Assembly: GCA_016787045.1 (NCBI GenBank)
Contig: JAEUVA010000034.1
Coordinates: forward strand, 62,001-126,000
Direction: 5' to 3'
Length of the DNA: 64,000 nt
Source of the DNA: Chitinophagales bacterium
Lineage (GTDB): Bacteria; Bacteroidota; Bacteroidia; Chitinophagales; LD1
Made by a program: the position numbers and the translations under genes. How positions within the stretch are numbered: position 1 is the stretch's first letter; each line of letters starts with the position of its first letter. Positions 36,186 through 45,061 of the stretch are shown here, piece after piece. The notes beneath the pieces were generated by a model. It saw only the letters and a program-made list of their open reading frames with translations. It was not told the DNA's origin and did no database searches.

Positions 36186-37218
36186 AGCTCGCTTTTATCA
36201 ATTGCGCATTTATGTCCTCTATCAGTTGAGGCCCTTTATAGATGAAACCCGTGTAGAGTTGCACTAAATCTGCTCCTGCACTAAACTTTTCCGCAGCATC
36301 AATTGCATTCATAATACCCCCCACACCAATAATGGTGCAATTAGCTTTTGCCACACCTTTAATTTGTGCGATAACTGATGTGCTTTTTTGAGTAATGGGT
36401 GTACCACTAAGTCCACCGGCACCAAAACGTTCAATCTCGGTGGGGGAATAACTCAACTCATCTCTGCTGATTGTTGTATTAGTAGCTACAATACCATTTA
36501 TGCCGCTTTGCTGCACCACCTGCACTACTTCGCTTATCTGTTCAGGAGTAAGATCAGGTGCAATTTTGAGTAAAATGGGTTTGGTCACTGCTTTTTTATG
36601 GTTAATGTCTTGCAGTGCAGTAAGTATTTCGGTAAGTGATTCTTTGTCTTGCAAAGCACGCAGCCCGGGGGTATTGGGCGAACTCACATTCACCACAAAG
36701 TAGTCGGCAAAATCGAACAGGGTTTTAAAACAATATTCATAATCGCGTACAGCATCTTCGTTAGCCGTTGTTTTGTTTTTACCAATGTTGGCTCCCACTA
36801 CAATGTTGGTCTTTCTGCGCTTTAATTTTTCTGCAGCTACCTCGGCACCTACATTATTAAAACCCATGCGATTAATAAGTGCTTCGTTTTTTGGTAAACG
36901 AAATAGCCGTGGCTTGTCATTACCCGGCTGTGGTTTGGGAGTTATGGTTCCAATTTCAACAAATCCAAAACCCAACAGGCCCATTTCGTCTATTACTTCC
37001 CCGTTTTTGTCTAAGCCGGCTGCCAAACCAACGGGGTTTCTGAATTCTATCCCCATCAAATTCTTCTTCAATGCCTGATGGTTGGCATGGCTAGCTGCAA
37101 ACATCCGTAGCAAAAAAGGAAACTTACCGGCCAACTGTAACTGCTGTATAGTAAAATGGTGTGCAGTTTCTGCATCCATTTTAAACAACAGTTCTTTGAC
37201 AAGTGGGTATAGGTTCAT
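36184..37218 (-). CDS. pyrD: Dihydroorotate dehydrogenase (quinone), class 2
   Basis: FMN enzyme of pyrimidine synthesis, oxidising dihydroorotate to orotate and passing electrons to the quinone pool. The 344-residue length, N-terminal membrane-associating helices (MNLYPLVKELLFKMDAETAH) and Ser as catalytic base in NVSSPNTPGLRALQ mark class 2. FMN contacts: NPVGLAAGLDKNGE, FGAGGLSGTPITQKS, IIGVGGI. No other pyr gene is adjacent. PaaN precedes it on the same strand with 30 bases between. Confidence 0.95.
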   Translation of the reverse strand: MNLYPLVKELLFKMDAETAHHFTIQQLQLAGKFPFLLRMFAASHANHQALKKNLMGIEFRNPVGLAAGLDKNGEVIDEMGLLGFGFVEIGTITPKPQPGNDKPRLFRLPKNEALINRMGFNNVGAEVAAEKLKRRKTNIVVGANIGKNKTTANEDAVRDYEYCFKTLFDFADYFVVNVSSPNTPGLRALQDKESLTEILTALQDINHKKAVTKPILLKIAPDLTPEQISEVVQVVQQSGINGIVATNTTISRDELSYSPTEIERFGAGGLSGTPITQKSTSVIAQIKGVAKANCTIIGVGGIMNAIDAAEKFSAGADLVQLYTGFIYKGPQLIEDINAQLIKAS

Positions 37219-37248
37219 AGCAGTACTAACACATGTTAGTTAAATCAG

Positions 37249-38907
37249 TTATTGTATTCTGCGGTGGCCTACCCAAACAAAACGCTTATTTACATACTCG
37301 GGGTTGGTAAAGGAAGCATTACCGGCAGGGTTTCCGCCTGTTACGTGAAAATCGCTGAACGTGGCGTGCTGGTTTACCCAAATCATACCGGTTAGGTTGA
37401 GCGAGACCGGAGCAAACACACTTTCCAATTCTTCGGTTATGGTATTGGCCACTTGCTCATCGGTAGTGTAGGCGCTAAATGTAATGGCACCATGTTTTTC
37501 GGCCATGCTCTTGGCTAATTCTATAGATTGGTTGGTGTCTTTCGTTTTAATGATAAGTACAATGGGGCCAAACAACTCATTTTCATACACTCCTTTATCG
37601 TGTGCATCGGCCTCTAGCACAATGGGCGAACAAGTACGCGCCTCCGGAAACTCGGCATTGGCCACTGCTTTAGATTCCAGCAAAACGGTGCTGATGTCTT
37701 TCACCGACTCCACCCTTTTTACGGTAGCCGGATTTTGAATTGCACCCAGTGTACCCGGCCCCATCTGCGGATGATTAGCTATACCGGCAATGGCATCTAC
37801 CAATGCTTTTTTCACTTCCTCGTAAGGAATCACCGTATCGCCTTGCTTGATACCGCCCTCGGGAATAAAAAAGTTTTGTGGGGCAGTGCACATTTGTCCG
37901 CTATAGAGCGACACTGCAAAAGAGAGGTTCTGCACTACAGGTTTTAAATCAGCCACCGAATCAAGAATTACAGAGTTAACACCTGCTTTTTCGGTAAACG
38001 TAACTTTACCGGGTATGCTCTCAATGTAATCGCCAAACGAGCTACCTCCGGTGTAATCAATCATTTTCACCAACGGATGTTCTGCCAATTGTTTTGTAAT
38101 AAGATTGCTACTACTATCTACTGCTAGCTGACACACGTTGGCATCTATACCCTTTGCCTGCAAAGCTGCCTGAATTTCGGCTACCACTATGGCTATGGGA
38201 TAAACAGATTTTGGGTGTGGCTTTACAATAACCGTGTTGCCGGTAACGAGCGATGCAAACAAGCCGGGCACAGAATTCCAGGTAGGGAAAGTGCTGCAAC
38301 CAATACACAGCGCAATGCCTTTGGGTACGGGCTTAAATGTTTTCTGTAACACCACACTGGCTTTACCCATGGGTTTTTCCCATACTATGTTTGAAGGAAA
38401 CCGGTTGAGTTCTTCGTAGCCCATAGCTAATGCTTCCAGTGCACGGTCGCTGGCATGCGGGCCACTGGCCTGAAAACTCATAATAAAACTTTGGCCGGTG
38501 GTATGTTGTGTGGCGTGTGCAATTTCAAAAAAACGAAGTTTAATTCTATCTAATGCATTTACCAATATTTCTGCTCGCTCATCTGCGTTGAGTTTTTTCC
38601 ACTGTCCAAATGCGCGCCCGGCACGCACTATCAACGTTTCTACCTCAAAAGTAGGATAAGTTACCCCCAATGCTTTCCCGGTATAAGGAGATACTTCTTC
38701 GCCCACCCAAGCTACCGGATTTTGTTGCAGCAGGCCGCAGAACTGCTTGCCTAATTGTGTGTTGTATGCTTCTAACCCTTTGTTGGGGGCTTCTTCTCCG
38801 TATGCTTTGGGGTGTTCCGGATATTCTGCAAAAAAGGTGCGGGCGTGTATGGCCTTAATGGCTCTTTCAATAACTTCTTTGTAGTTAACGGCTGTAGCAG
38901 TGCTCAT
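37249..38907 (-). CDS. PaaN-type aldehyde dehydrogenase
   Basis: A 552-residue aldehyde dehydrogenase of the phenylacetic-acid degradation PaaN group by length and by blocks: PKGIALCIGCSTFPTWNSVPG, VIVKPHPKSVYPIA, the catalytic Glu in TFTEKAGVNS and nucleophile Cys in YSGQMCTAPQNFF. PaaN-like enzymes oxidise the open-chain aldehyde of the aerobic phenylacetate pathway. No other paa genes are here, so a different aldehyde as substrate is possible. The start MSTATAVNYKEV is the only likely one. Confidence 0.85.
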   Translation of the reverse strand: MSTATAVNYKEVIERAIKAIHARTFFAEYPEHPKAYGEEAPNKGLEAYNTQLGKQFCGLLQQNPVAWVGEEVSPYTGKALGVTYPTFEVETLIVRAGRAFGQWKKLNADERAEILVNALDRIKLRFFEIAHATQHTTGQSFIMSFQASGPHASDRALEALAMGYEELNRFPSNIVWEKPMGKASVVLQKTFKPVPKGIALCIGCSTFPTWNSVPGLFASLVTGNTVIVKPHPKSVYPIAIVVAEIQAALQAKGIDANVCQLAVDSSSNLITKQLAEHPLVKMIDYTGGSSFGDYIESIPGKVTFTEKAGVNSVILDSVADLKPVVQNLSFAVSLYSGQMCTAPQNFFIPEGGIKQGDTVIPYEEVKKALVDAIAGIANHPQMGPGTLGAIQNPATVKRVESVKDISTVLLESKAVANAEFPEARTCSPIVLEADAHDKGVYENELFGPIVLIIKTKDTNQSIELAKSMAEKHGAITFSAYTTDEQVANTITEELESVFAPVSLNLTGMIWVNQHATFSDFHVTGGNPAGNASFTNPEYVNKRFVWVGHRRIQ

Positions 38908-38988
38908 AGCGGTGTTTATTTTTGTTTGCTAATGGGTGGTGAAAATAGAAAAGTTGGCGTACTGCAAGTGCCTTCTCTACAAGAGGCA

Positions 38989-40638
38989 TTAATAGTATTT
39001 GCCTTCAATATTCATCCTCCGGCCCATACCAAATGCTTTGGGTGATATGCGCAAAATTGGTGGTGCCTGAAATCGCTTCCACTCATTCGTGTTTACCATT
39101 TTAAACACCCGCGAAACTAATGCCGCATCATATCCGTCTGTTATCAATTCACGTGCACTTCTGCGCTTTTCAATATATTGAAAAAGAATTTTATCTAAAA
39201 TCTCGTATTCGGGTAGTGAGTCAGTGTCTTTTTGGTTAGGTCGTAATTCTGCACTAGGTGCTTTGGTGATAATGTTTTGAGGGATAATCTCTCTATCTCT
39301 GTTGATGTAACGTGCCAACTCATACACCTGTGTTTTGTACACATCGCCTAATACCGCCAACCCGCCACACATATCGCCATACAATGTTCCATAGCCCACA
39401 GCTGCTTCACTTTTGTTTGTGGTATTTAGTAATATGTATCCAAACTTATTGCTAAAAGCCATCAATAACACTCCGCGTACTCTTGCCTGTATATTTTCTT
39501 CGGCTACACTAAAAGGCGTATCTTTAAAATGGGGCTGAAGAGTGGCCAAAAACTGCTGATAGTTTTCCTCTATCGGTACAATATGATATGCCGTATCTAA
39601 GTTTTTGCAAAGTGCCAAAGAGTCATCCACCGAATGATTGCTGGAAAAACCGGAAGGCATTAATAGCGATAGCACATTTTCTTTGCCTAATGCACTTGTG
39701 GCCAAATACAAAACGAGAGCAGAATCAATACCACCGCTTAGCCCGAGTATTGCTTTTTTGAACCCAAGCTTTGTAAAGTAATCGCAAATGCCCAGCACAA
39801 GTGCATCGTGTATTAATGCTATAGCCGGTGCACTTTCAGGTACTACACTTTTAGAAGCTACGTTCAAATCTACCACACTCAAATGCTCTTCGAAAAATGG
39901 CAGTTGTGCCACCACCTCTCCTTTTGCATTCATTACCATGCTTCCGCCATCAAAAATCAATTCGGTTTGAGCACCCACTTGATTGACATACACCATCGGA
40001 ACATTGTAGCGCCTTACATTGGCTTGTATTACCTTAAGCCGTTGCTGGTGCTGCTCATAGCTAAATGGCGAGGCCGATAAATTCAAAATAATTTGCGGCT
40101 GTTGGTTGCGCACTTCATCTAATGGCGAAATAGTGTAGAGTGGATTGTGTGCATTTATATTATCGCTATCTGGTACCACATCCCAAATATCTTCGCAAAT
40201 AGTAATAGCCAGTGTTTGTCCTTTGAATTGTACCGTTTCAAATTTTTTATTGGGTTCAAAATAGCGGTATTCGTCAAACACATCATAAGTAGGAAGCAGC
40301 GTTTTATCTGTAATGTGTTGCACTTTGCCTTCGTATAAAAAGAAGGCCGAGTTGAATAGATCTTTGCCCTCCGGTTTCGGATTTTTGCGAGGGACACCAA
40401 CTAACGCAGCTACTTTGTGGGTGTGTGAAGCAATTTGCCCAATGGCTAATTCGCATTGAGCGATAAAGTCGTTAAACTCTAAAAAATCGCGAGCCGGATA
40501 GCCGCAGATACACAGTTCGCTAAAGACCACTATGTCGGCTTCCAGTTTTTCGGCCTGCCCTATGGCTGCAATAATTTTTTGGGTATTGGCTTCAAAATTA
40601 CCAACGTGGTAATTGAGTTGGGCTAATGCAATTTTCAT
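38989..40638 (-). CDS. nadE: Glutamine-dependent NAD+ synthetase
   Basis: Last step of NAD+ synthesis: it aminates nicotinate adenine dinucleotide using ammonia from glutamine. A 549-residue two-domain enzyme. The N-terminal nitrilase-like glutaminase has Glu in FSELCICGYPARDF, Lys in DKTLLPTYDVFDE, and Cys in ICEDIWD. The C-terminal synthetase has the P-loop LGLSGGIDSALVLY, and KSEAAVGYGTLYGDM. nadE just next to gldB is a known arrangement in gliding Flavobacteria, and is kept here, with a small outer-membrane gene between. Confidence 0.96.
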   Translation of the reverse strand: MKIALAQLNYHVGNFEANTQKIIAAIGQAEKLEADIVVFSELCICGYPARDFLEFNDFIAQCELAIGQIASHTHKVAALVGVPRKNPKPEGKDLFNSAFFLYEGKVQHITDKTLLPTYDVFDEYRYFEPNKKFETVQFKGQTLAITICEDIWDVVPDSDNINAHNPLYTISPLDEVRNQQPQIILNLSASPFSYEQHQQRLKVIQANVRRYNVPMVYVNQVGAQTELIFDGGSMVMNAKGEVVAQLPFFEEHLSVVDLNVASKSVVPESAPAIALIHDALVLGICDYFTKLGFKKAILGLSGGIDSALVLYLATSALGKENVLSLLMPSGFSSNHSVDDSLALCKNLDTAYHIVPIEENYQQFLATLQPHFKDTPFSVAEENIQARVRGVLLMAFSNKFGYILLNTTNKSEAAVGYGTLYGDMCGGLAVLGDVYKTQVYELARYINRDREIIPQNIITKAPSAELRPNQKDTDSLPEYEILDKILFQYIEKRRSARELITDGYDAALVSRVFKMVNTNEWKRFQAPPILRISPKAFGMGRRMNIEGKYY

Positions 40639-40690
40639 TGAAATACGTTTACCACCCTGAAAGGTGTTTTGAATACGTGCTAAAAACTAC

Positions 40691-41458
40691 CTAAAACAAT
40701 ACTCCTACCCGCAAACTAAACATGCGCATCAGGTTGGGTTCTTTTTTAACGTCTCCATCTAAAATATTATTAATAAATCCGTTATGATAGATTAAGCCGG
40801 CAACCAACGATGTCTTATCGTCAAAAGCATATTCAAAACCAGCTCCTGCGCCAAGGCGAATGTCAAAAAAGTTAGAACGAAAATTACTAATGCTGCGAGT
40901 AACTTCATTTTTAGGCCTAAAGATATTTTCCTTTTCTACCAAAACCATATCTGTGCCGTTAGAGGCAAAAATAGAATCGCTAAATGTAGCACGGGCACTA
41001 ACAGTAAATGCCAAGTTTAACCCTACCTGACCCCACACACAAAACTTGCTGCTTTTTATCTCGTTGGTTTTTAGCTTTAGGTAGGCCGGTATTTGTAAAT
41101 AATGAAATCCGTATTTCTCATTAATATTTTTGAGCACATTTCCTGAGGTGTCTTTCCAAGCAAATACATCGCGGTTTTTGATGTTGCAACCATCAAAACT
41201 GCCCTCCAGCCCGGTGGCTAAACCATAATTTTTAGCAAACCAGTATTCAAAAACAAATCCGTAACCAATGCCAAAGCGGGGCTTGCCTTTGTCTAAGTCT
41301 TTACCTACCGGATTGCTCCACGCAATGCCCGGTGAGGCCATAAGCCCTATCCGAATACGATCGTTGATTGCATGAGTGTACATTGCAAGCAACAGCATTG
41401 CTGAAACCATGTAATACTTCTTTGCCGGAAAATGAATGGATAGTTTAGTTTGCAGCAT
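40691..41458 (-). CDS. Outer-membrane beta-barrel protein
   Basis: A 255-residue protein with signal peptide (hydrophobic core MVSAMLLLAMYTHA), then alternating strands (IRIGLMASPGIAWS, FGIGYGFVFEYWF, FCVWGQVGLNLAF, VAGLIYHNGFINNIL) and the end SLRVGVLF, the pattern of small porin-like barrels (PorT/OMP_b-brl type) of Bacteroidota. The start MLQTKLSIHF shares bases with the start of gldB, read the other way (CATG at 41456-41459). An ATG 16 codons later (41410) would still leave most of the signal peptide. It ends 52 bases before nadE, so they probably form one unit. Confidence 0.8.
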   Translation of the reverse strand: MLQTKLSIHFPAKKYYMVSAMLLLAMYTHAINDRIRIGLMASPGIAWSNPVGKDLDKGKPRFGIGYGFVFEYWFAKNYGLATGLEGSFDGCNIKNRDVFAWKDTSGNVLKNINEKYGFHYLQIPAYLKLKTNEIKSSKFCVWGQVGLNLAFTVSARATFSDSIFASNGTDMVLVEKENIFRPKNEVTRSISNFRSNFFDIRLGAGAGFEYAFDDKTSLVAGLIYHNGFINNILDGDVKKEPNLMRMFSLRVGVLF

Positions 41459-42500
41459 GATTAAAAATCTTTTATCGGGTGTTGTTATTTTCTTGTTACT
41501 TACCCTGCTGGGGTGCAACGGCTGCAAACGTACTAAAAGTCGGCCAAAGCCCGATGTAAGTAATGTACAAGTTGATTTGCAATGGTTAGATTTTAGCAGC
41601 GACTTTGAAAAGTTTCCCCAACCATCTTTTGAACAATGGCGCACAAGTATGCGTACACGCTATGCAGATTTCTATGATTTCTACATTGCTGAAATGGTGA
41701 TAGGGCCAAGGCCAGTGGGCGATACAGCGGATATAGAGCAGCAGGCCATTACAAGTTTTTTGGCTGATGCTTATGTGAACAAAATTGAAGCGGGCATAAA
41801 GCGCGAGTTTGCCGATACTAAAGATGTACAAGCAGATTTAACTCAGGCGTTTCTATACTTTAAACATTACTTCCCACAGTTTAAAGAGCCGCAGATTATT
41901 GCATTTAACTCCCTCTATCAGGCAGGTGTATCGCCATTTGGGCAAGATAAATTTGTGGTTGGCTTAGATATGTTTTTAGGCGCAAATAATCCCGATTACG
42001 ATAGTGCAGGGGTATATGCCTACATCCGCCATAAAATGCGTAGAGAATACATTGCCCGCTTTACAATAGAAGCGCTCTACAACGACTATTTCTATACCGA
42101 GCAAGACAACCAAAACCTGATAGAGGCCATTACCGAGCGGGGTAAAGAGATATACTTTCTTTCTATGATACTGCCTGAAGCGCCCGATAGTTTGTTGCTT
42201 GGCTACACACAAGCTCAAACAGATTGGTGTTATAGCAGTGAGAAAAGTATTTGGCAGTTTATGAACGATAAAGATTTGCTCTATAAAAGTAATGCTATGG
42301 ATAAAACACGCTATTTATCAGAAGGGCCAACCACCAGTGGTATGCCTGTTGATGCACCGGGTAATATTGGTAACTTTATCGGATGGCAAATCGTGAAAAA
42401 GTTTATGGAAAACAATGGCAATGAAATTTCGCTAAATGATTTGATATTGAAACATGATGCGGCATCTATTTTTGCCAAAGCCAAGTACAGACCCCAATAA
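41457..42500 (+). CDS. gldB: Gliding motility lipoprotein GldB
   Basis: A 347-residue lipoprotein (lipobox TLLGC, Cys20) of the GldB family, needed for gliding and associated with type IX secretion. Family marks: WLDFSSDFEKFPQ and FEQWRTSMRTRYADFYDFYI, then YFKHYFPQFKEPQIIAFNS, the middle FVVGLDMFLGANNPDY, and the C-terminal MPVDAPGNIGNFIGWQIVKKFMENN. The neighbouring nadE supports it. gldC, which often follows gldB, is absent; instead a membrane protein and an exosortase follow. Confidence 0.9.
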   Translation: MIKNLLSGVVIFLLLTLLGCNGCKRTKSRPKPDVSNVQVDLQWLDFSSDFEKFPQPSFEQWRTSMRTRYADFYDFYIAEMVIGPRPVGDTADIEQQAITSFLADAYVNKIEAGIKREFADTKDVQADLTQAFLYFKHYFPQFKEPQIIAFNSLYQAGVSPFGQDKFVVGLDMFLGANNPDYDSAGVYAYIRHKMRREYIARFTIEALYNDYFYTEQDNQNLIEAITERGKEIYFLSMILPEAPDSLLLGYTQAQTDWCYSSEKSIWQFMNDKDLLYKSNAMDKTRYLSEGPTTSGMPVDAPGNIGNFIGWQIVKKFMENNGNEISLNDLILKHDAASIFAKAKYRPQ

Positions 42501-42517
42501 CCCTTAATATCAACAGC

Positions 42518-43378
42518 ATGGAAATTACCAAAGGTCAAGAAATGTGGCACAGCAAGGTGTTCAGGTTTATGAACTCCACCGTGTGTTTAGTTTTAGCGTT
42601 TAGCATACTCACCTACACACAATGGTTTGTGATGGCATTTGTAGGTATGGTCTATAAATTCGATGCATTAATATACTACTATGGCATACGATTTATTTAT
42701 CATGAGTGGAATAAAAAAACCGTTACCCTAATTTATGGTTCTGCCATACTTTATCCGTTGCTCTTTGGGTTAGCATGCTTATACATCTATGATAAATTAC
42801 GAGACAAAAAGGTAGTGCTTAATCTATTTTTTCTATGGGGGTTTGTGTGTGGTACATCTGTATTTTGTGCGCAAGCCATTTCAGGTGCACTAGGTGCCGG
42901 AGAATATAATTCGCCCTTTTACAGCAATGTAGCAGTGTTGTTTGCTTGGTGGCATTTACCCCATTTTGCAAACTATGTACTTACATTACCTTTTTTAGCA
43001 TTGTTGGGATATTTTGCAGTGAACTACGCCCGTCCGTTTATCATGTTCTCTTACTCTTACAGCAAAGTTAACAAGGTAGATAGACGCAGAAATTACTTTT
43101 TTGAAACCGCTATGTTGCCTTTTTTTCCGGGTGCTGTGCTTTGCATGTACATTTCTTTTCCGTGGAATGTATGGATACAAGGCGTGCAATTGGCCACTAT
43201 GTTTGTTGGGCTATGCATATCATGGTATGCGCTATTTTACATAGAAGTGATGAAAGACGATGTACTGCGCTATAAGTCGCTTCAACAGCCGGCCTATGTA
43301 CTAGGCATTGCAATGATTGCATTTGTTATATACCTCAAGTACACCTTTGGAGAAATGCACCTCGGCCTGGTGGACTAA
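42518..43378 (+). CDS. Polytopic membrane protein in the gldB-exosortase operon
   Basis: A 286-residue protein with about seven hydrophobic segments, starting MEITKGQEMWHSKVFRFMNS. The loops are Trp- and aromatic-rich, with WWHLPHFANYVLTLPFL near the middle and a basic cytoplasmic loop KVNKVDRRRNYFFE. I recognise no family by sequence. It sits 17 bases after gldB and its stop is 3 bases before the exosortase start, so the three are almost surely one operon. It may assist the exosortase or present its substrates; this is inference only. Confidence 0.65.
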   Translation: MEITKGQEMWHSKVFRFMNSTVCLVLAFSILTYTQWFVMAFVGMVYKFDALIYYYGIRFIYHEWNKKTVTLIYGSAILYPLLFGLACLYIYDKLRDKKVVLNLFFLWGFVCGTSVFCAQAISGALGAGEYNSPFYSNVAVLFAWWHLPHFANYVLTLPFLALLGYFAVNYARPFIMFSYSYSKVNKVDRRRNYFFETAMLPFFPGAVLCMYISFPWNVWIQGVQLATMFVGLCISWYALFYIEVMKDDVLRYKSLQQPAYVLGIAMIAFVIYLKYTFGEMHLGLVD

Positions 43379-43381
43379 TGT

Positions 43382-43957
43382 ATGCAGCTTTTACTACAAA
43401 AATTTTTGGGCAATAAAAAACTTCTTCAACCACTACGTTTTGCTGTAAGCATGGCAGTGGTGTACACGGCTTGGCGCATTTTTAAATATTTTGCCGAACA
43501 CTATGATAACTTTTTGTGGGGTGGCTGGGAAAAATTTCAAAACCTGTTAGGCAATTTTATTGCTGCAAGCACAGTTACCATCTTACAATTCTTCGGCTAC
43601 TCTATACATCATAATGGCCGTATGATTATGGTAGATGGCGCACGCCCCATTTTTGTAGCTGACTTGTGCTTGGGCATAGCACCATTAGTCATCTTTACGG
43701 GATTCATTTTGGTTTTTGGCAATCACCATAAAAACAAAATTTGGTTTATTCCGTTTGGCCTATCTTTAATATTACTTATTAACATACTTCGTATGCTGGC
43801 TTTAGTATTAGTATTAGTACACTACAATCAATATTTTGGCATGGCACACGATTATGTGTATGTAGTGATTACTTATGGGTTGATCTTTCTGTTGATAATG
43901 TGGTGGATGGAAAAACTGGCATTTACATCAACGAGCAACTCCAATACTGCTCAGTAG
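43382..43957 (+). CDS. Exosortase/archaeosortase family protein
   Basis: A 191-residue inner-membrane transpeptidase of the exosortase family with several hydrophobic helices and the family catalytic residues: Cys96 in VADLCLGIAPLVIFTGF, Arg137 in NILRMLALVL, His156 in MAHDYVYVV. Exosortases cleave and transfer exported proteins carrying a short C-terminal signal and transmembrane helix. Bacteroidota types (XrtF-, XrtN-, XrtX-like) differ in partner genes; I cannot assign a subtype. It is the last gene of the gldB unit and overlaps the convergent TlpA-like gene by 30 bases. Confidence 0.85.
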   Translation: MQLLLQKFLGNKKLLQPLRFAVSMAVVYTAWRIFKYFAEHYDNFLWGGWEKFQNLLGNFIAASTVTILQFFGYSIHHNGRMIMVDGARPIFVADLCLGIAPLVIFTGFILVFGNHHKNKIWFIPFGLSLILLINILRMLALVLVLVHYNQYFGMAHDYVYVVITYGLIFLLIMWWMEKLAFTSTSNSNTAQ

Positions 43958-44419
43958 CTTAGCATCTGTGCTCCAGTCAATTTCGCCTACTTTTTTCAAG
44001 AGCACATCGCCCGATTTGTTAAGCAAATATGCCGTGGGTACAGTGTGAATGTTTATCTCACTCAATGGCCTTGCCAACTGCAAGATTTGTAATGTGGGAT
44101 GTGTTTGTTGAAACTTACTTAGCCGTTCCGGCTGCTCATCGCTCACCAACCAAACAGATATATTTGTTTGGTTAGCCACTAACGTTTCCAACGAAGGCAC
44201 TTCGCTGATACACGACCCACACCATGTACCAAAAAAACAAACCAATACGTAATCGGTAGTGGCGTTCGTTATGCTAACTGTTTGCCCGGATATGTTAGAC
44301 AGTTGCAACTCCTGAAAATTGATTTCGGGTGCCACTCTGTACTTGTTGTATTGATAAACTACCGCGCCACCAATCGCAAACAGCACTAAGGCAAGTAAAA
44401 GGAATCTACGGGGTAGCAT
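43928..44419 (-). CDS. TlpA-like membrane-anchored thioredoxin
   Basis: A 163-residue thioredoxin-fold protein with an N-terminal transmembrane anchor (LLLALVLFAIGGAVVY) and the active-site WCGSC (Cys67 and Cys70) in FFGTWCGSCISEVPS; the cis-Pro is in HTVPTAYLL. It would face the periplasm as a disulfide reductant. It is the last gene of the LemA-TPM-TPM-ppa unit; its start overlaps the ppa stop by 14 bases, and its end overlaps the exosortase stop by 30. Confidence 0.85.
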   Translation of the reverse strand: MLPRRFLLLALVLFAIGGAVVYQYNKYRVAPEINFQELQLSNISGQTVSITNATTDYVLVCFFGTWCGSCISEVPSLETLVANQTNISVWLVSDEQPERLSKFQQTHPTLQILQLARPLSEINIHTVPTAYLLNKSGDVLLKKVGEIDWSTDAKLLSSIGVAR

Positions 44420-45029
44420 TAAAATTATTTTGATAGTCTGTCATACTGCTGCGAATAACCTGATGTGCCTCTATGCGGCCATAAGTAGCGGCTATCTCTA
44501 CCGGGTTTGTGGCGCTGCCGGGCATGCTTTTGTAAGTCAAAAAATAATGGCGCAACTTATTGAGTTGCTTTTTGCTGAGTTGATTCAAATCGGTAAGGTG
44601 ACCATAAACAGCATCATCTTTCATAACGGCTATTATCTTATCATCTGCTTCGTGTTTATCTATCATCAAAAATCCGCCAATGGGTATGGCTTGAATCAAA
44701 ATACCGCCTGTGGCAATGTGCTTTTCGCATAAAACTAAAATGTCCAAAGGGTCGCCATCGCCCTTCACATTCGCATAGCCGGTTTTTTGCATACATAGTT
44801 CGGCTATTTGTTTGTCGCAATATGTTTGTGGAACAAAACCATACAATGCCGGAACAGTTACCGAGTAGATTTGCGGTCTATCTACTTTAAGCCAGCCGCT
44901 GGCTTTGTCCACCTCATATTTTACCGTATCGGTAGGTACTATCTCAATAAATGCGGTTACCGTTTCAGGGCAACTTTCACCGGCACTTATGCCATGCCAA
45001 GGGTGATTTTTATATGCAAAAGGTCTCAT
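44406..45029 (-). CDS. ppa: Inorganic pyrophosphatase
   Basis: Hydrolyses pyrophosphate to phosphate. A 207-residue soluble family I enzyme with the metal-binding signature DGDPLDILV and the N-terminal FIEIVPTDTVKYEVDK, YGFVPQTYC. At 207 residues it is slightly longer than most bacterial enzymes. It sits within a minus-strand unit of envelope genes without a direct functional link. Confidence 0.92.
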   Translation of the reverse strand: MRPFAYKNHPWHGISAGESCPETVTAFIEIVPTDTVKYEVDKASGWLKVDRPQIYSVTVPALYGFVPQTYCDKQIAELCMQKTGYANVKGDGDPLDILVLCEKHIATGGILIQAIPIGGFLMIDKHEADDKIIAVMKDDAVYGHLTDLNQLSKKQLNKLRHYFLTYKSMPGSATNPVEIAATYGRIEAHQVIRSSMTDYQNNFNATP

Positions 45030-45061
45030 TAAGTAATGATTGGATGAAATACTTGTTTAAG

